Part shown: positions 62,435 to 64,000 of the stretch, piece after piece
How the letters are laid out: each line of letters opens with the position of its first letter
Numbering within the stretch: the stretch's first letter is position 1
NCBI GenBank assembly: GCA_015057165.1
Contig: SVEY01000011.1
Span: forward strand, 1 to 64,000
DNA from: Lachnospiraceae bacterium
GTDB lineage: Bacteria > Bacillota > Clostridia > Lachnospirales > Lachnospiraceae
Reading direction: 5' to 3'
DNA length: 64,000 bases
The notes under the pieces: model-generated
The model's input: the letters and a program-made list of their open reading frames with translations, nothing else
Database searches by the model: none
Told to the model about the DNA's origin: nothing
Position numbers and translations under genes: made by a program

Positions 62435-64000
62435 CTTGAACGATAGTAGGTTAGTATCATATACTTATGATAAGATGGCAAGACCTTTTACTAAGCTTAT
62501 GTCTAACGGACAGGAATCGGATTATACGTATAATAGTATAATAGGACGATTATCAAGTGTTACTCATAAGCTGGGAGATAAGATAGAGTCATTAAGTTAT
62601 AGATATGATTTATCAGGTAATAAGACAGAGGTTGTAAAGCATCGCCTCAATGAAACAGATAATGGAACATTCACTTATGGATACGATGCACTTAATCAGC
62701 TGATATCTGTAAGTAAAGATAACAACCTGCTTCGTGAATATACCTATGATGCTTTTGGTAACAGAGCTAGCAAGAAATCATACAAAGATACAATAGAAGA
62801 AAGCATATATACTTATAATAAGAATAATCAACTTATTAAAGAAGTTATGCCAAGTGTTACTAAGATATATGACTATGATAAGAGAGGTAATCTGACAACA
62901 ATAACTTCTAATGATGTAGTAACAGATAGATATGAGTACGGCATTAACAATCAGCTAATTAGTTCTTCTATAGTTAAGAATAATGATAGAGTTACATCAT
63001 CTTATTCTTATAACGGCTTGGGACAAAGGATAGGAGAAGTTATTAATACGCCAGAAGATCCAGAGAAGAAGATAAGTTATGTCCTTGATATTACCAAGCA
63101 ATACAATAACATGCTTACAGAATCTAAGGGTGAAAGAATAGCTAATTATTACTATGATAATGGAGCTATAGCTCTTGATATAGAAGACATTACATCATAC
63201 TATATGCAAGACGACCTTGGATCTATTCTTGGACTTACAGATAATGAATGCAACATAATAGAATCATACGATTATGATGAGTTTGGTAATGAACTAGAAC
63301 TTGTATCTAATCCAATCCAGAGCCTAACGTACACAGGCTATCGTAAGGAGATTGCTACAAATTCTCTATATGCTCAGGCAAGACAATACAATCCGAGAGT
63401 AGGACGATTCACAAGTGAGGATATAATAAAGGGAGATAGGCTTATGCCTATATCTCTTAATTCTTATGTGTATTGTTACAACAAACCGGAAGATTATGTG
63501 GATGTAGATGGTAGGACGGCAAGCAATCTCATATGGGATAGCATGGTGCAAGGTCAGAAAGTTAAAATACAGCGTGCTCAAAGCGATATTAAAATGGCTG
63601 GAACAGATGCTGGTAAAATGGTATATTCAACTGAGGCGATAATTCTTCTGGCTTTGATATGTCCTATAGGAGCATTGGGGGCTTTCATCGGTGCTGTATT
63701 TTCAGGGTTCGAGAATTCGATAAACGAAGGAAGTATTGAATATTTCGTAAATGGGTATGTTGGAGGAACTCTTGATGGAGTGATTTCTGGGGCGGCTGGG
63801 CTTGGAACAAAAACTGCAGTTAGGTTTACTGGAAATGCTGTAGGAGGTACATTCGGGGATTTGCTGACACAGAAACTAAACCATCCTGAAGAGAATCTCA
63901 AGCACTCTGATTATGTAAATTCTTCTATAAAAGGATTAGGACAAGCTGGTTTATCTAAGGCTGGTGCAGGAGTATTTAAAGGCGTTACAGGTAAGTCATT
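62435..64000 (+). pseudogene. orphan RHS C-terminal part (toxin 3), 5'-truncated, continues past window
   Basis: An open frame from just after a TAA at 62432 to the window end, without start codon or ribosome binding site. It begins in the middle of YD repeats (YTYDKMARPFTKLMSNGQE) and goes through the RHS core end (GRFTSEDIIKGDR, NSYVYCYNKPEDYVDVDGR at ~63.5 kb). The tip has NGYVGGTLDGVISGAA and GGTFGDLLTQKLNHPE, related to toxin 2. The missing LXG-like region, DUF6531 and most YD repeats mean it cannot be secreted alone. It matches an 'orphan tip' that can replace the end of a full RHS gene by recombination. Confidence 0.75.

Noticed and set aside
30360-64000. Whole right half as a prophage or integrative conjugative element
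   Set aside because: No integrase, relaxase, terminase, capsid or tail genes were found; the FtsK-like ATPase is EssC with FHA domains, not a conjugation coupling protein.

Overview
The window is AT-rich Firmicutes DNA, most likely from a Lachnospiraceae bacterium of the Butyrivibrio/Pseudobutyrivibrio kind. This rests on gene content (A-type flavo-diiron protein, an ASKHA/RACE-like ferredoxin protein, paired HypB, DegV, Rpn-type nucleases, a Nif11-like leader peptide, LPXTG-like surface protein), strong AGGAGG ribosome binding sites and short hairpin-plus-T terminators. Genus is not certain. No tRNA, rRNA or CRISPR array was seen.

Region 1 (1-4.4 kb) is an accessory patch with signs of insertion and decay. 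It holds the 3' end of a group II intron, a SAM methyltransferase, an N-terminally short TetR regulator, a VOC protein with an internal deletion, a spore-photolyase-like radical SAM protein, TfoX and GNAT proteins, a mosaic of ATPase and methyltransferase remnants, and an orphan double-glycine-leader peptide with a zinc-ribbon core. Region 2 (4.4-11.5 kb) has a membrane diguanylate cyclase, an MFS exporter, a sortase-type surface protein and a membrane YdcF-like protein.

Region 3 (11.6-28.6 kb) is ordinary core metabolism: mscL-mnmA; a LysR regulator and a sulfur/thiol operon (cysK, a glutamate-cysteine ligase, a class II amidotransferase) behind a structured leader; DegV; a hydrolase; a flavodoxin/RACE-like/flavo-diiron redox group; a toxin-antitoxin-like gene pair; metY; a 2-hydroxyacid dehydrogenase, a BaiN/HI0933-type flavoprotein and two tandem hypB genes. 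An Rpn nuclease and an XRE regulator, divergent from a giant Ig-like surface protein, close this part.

Region 4 (34.9-64 kb) is a type VII secretion (T7SSb-like) island. The core operon encodes a PP2C phosphatase, a transmembrane Ser/Thr kinase, a membrane protein with nine 11-residue TELL repeats, an FHA protein, a YukD-like ubiquitin fold, the FtsK/SpoIIIE ATPase EssC and an unknown Cys-rich membrane protein. Effector module 1 has a WXG100 protein, two small helical partners, a 1770-residue RHS/YD-repeat toxin with an LXG-like N-terminus and a glycine-rich membrane-like C-terminus, and a membrane protein as likely immunity. Module 2 repeats this plan with a different toxin tip and two small membrane proteins. 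A third RHS tip, without N-terminus or partners, runs off the window end. Between the modules is a HipBA-like remnant and a two-gene AAA ATPase/RloB-like defence cassette bounded by identical 101-bp direct repeats. Both effector modules share one promoter design. The overall reading is a contact-dependent antagonism island in which phosphorylation (kinase, phosphatase, FHA domains, TELL array) probably controls secretion and the RHS tips are exchanged by recombination.
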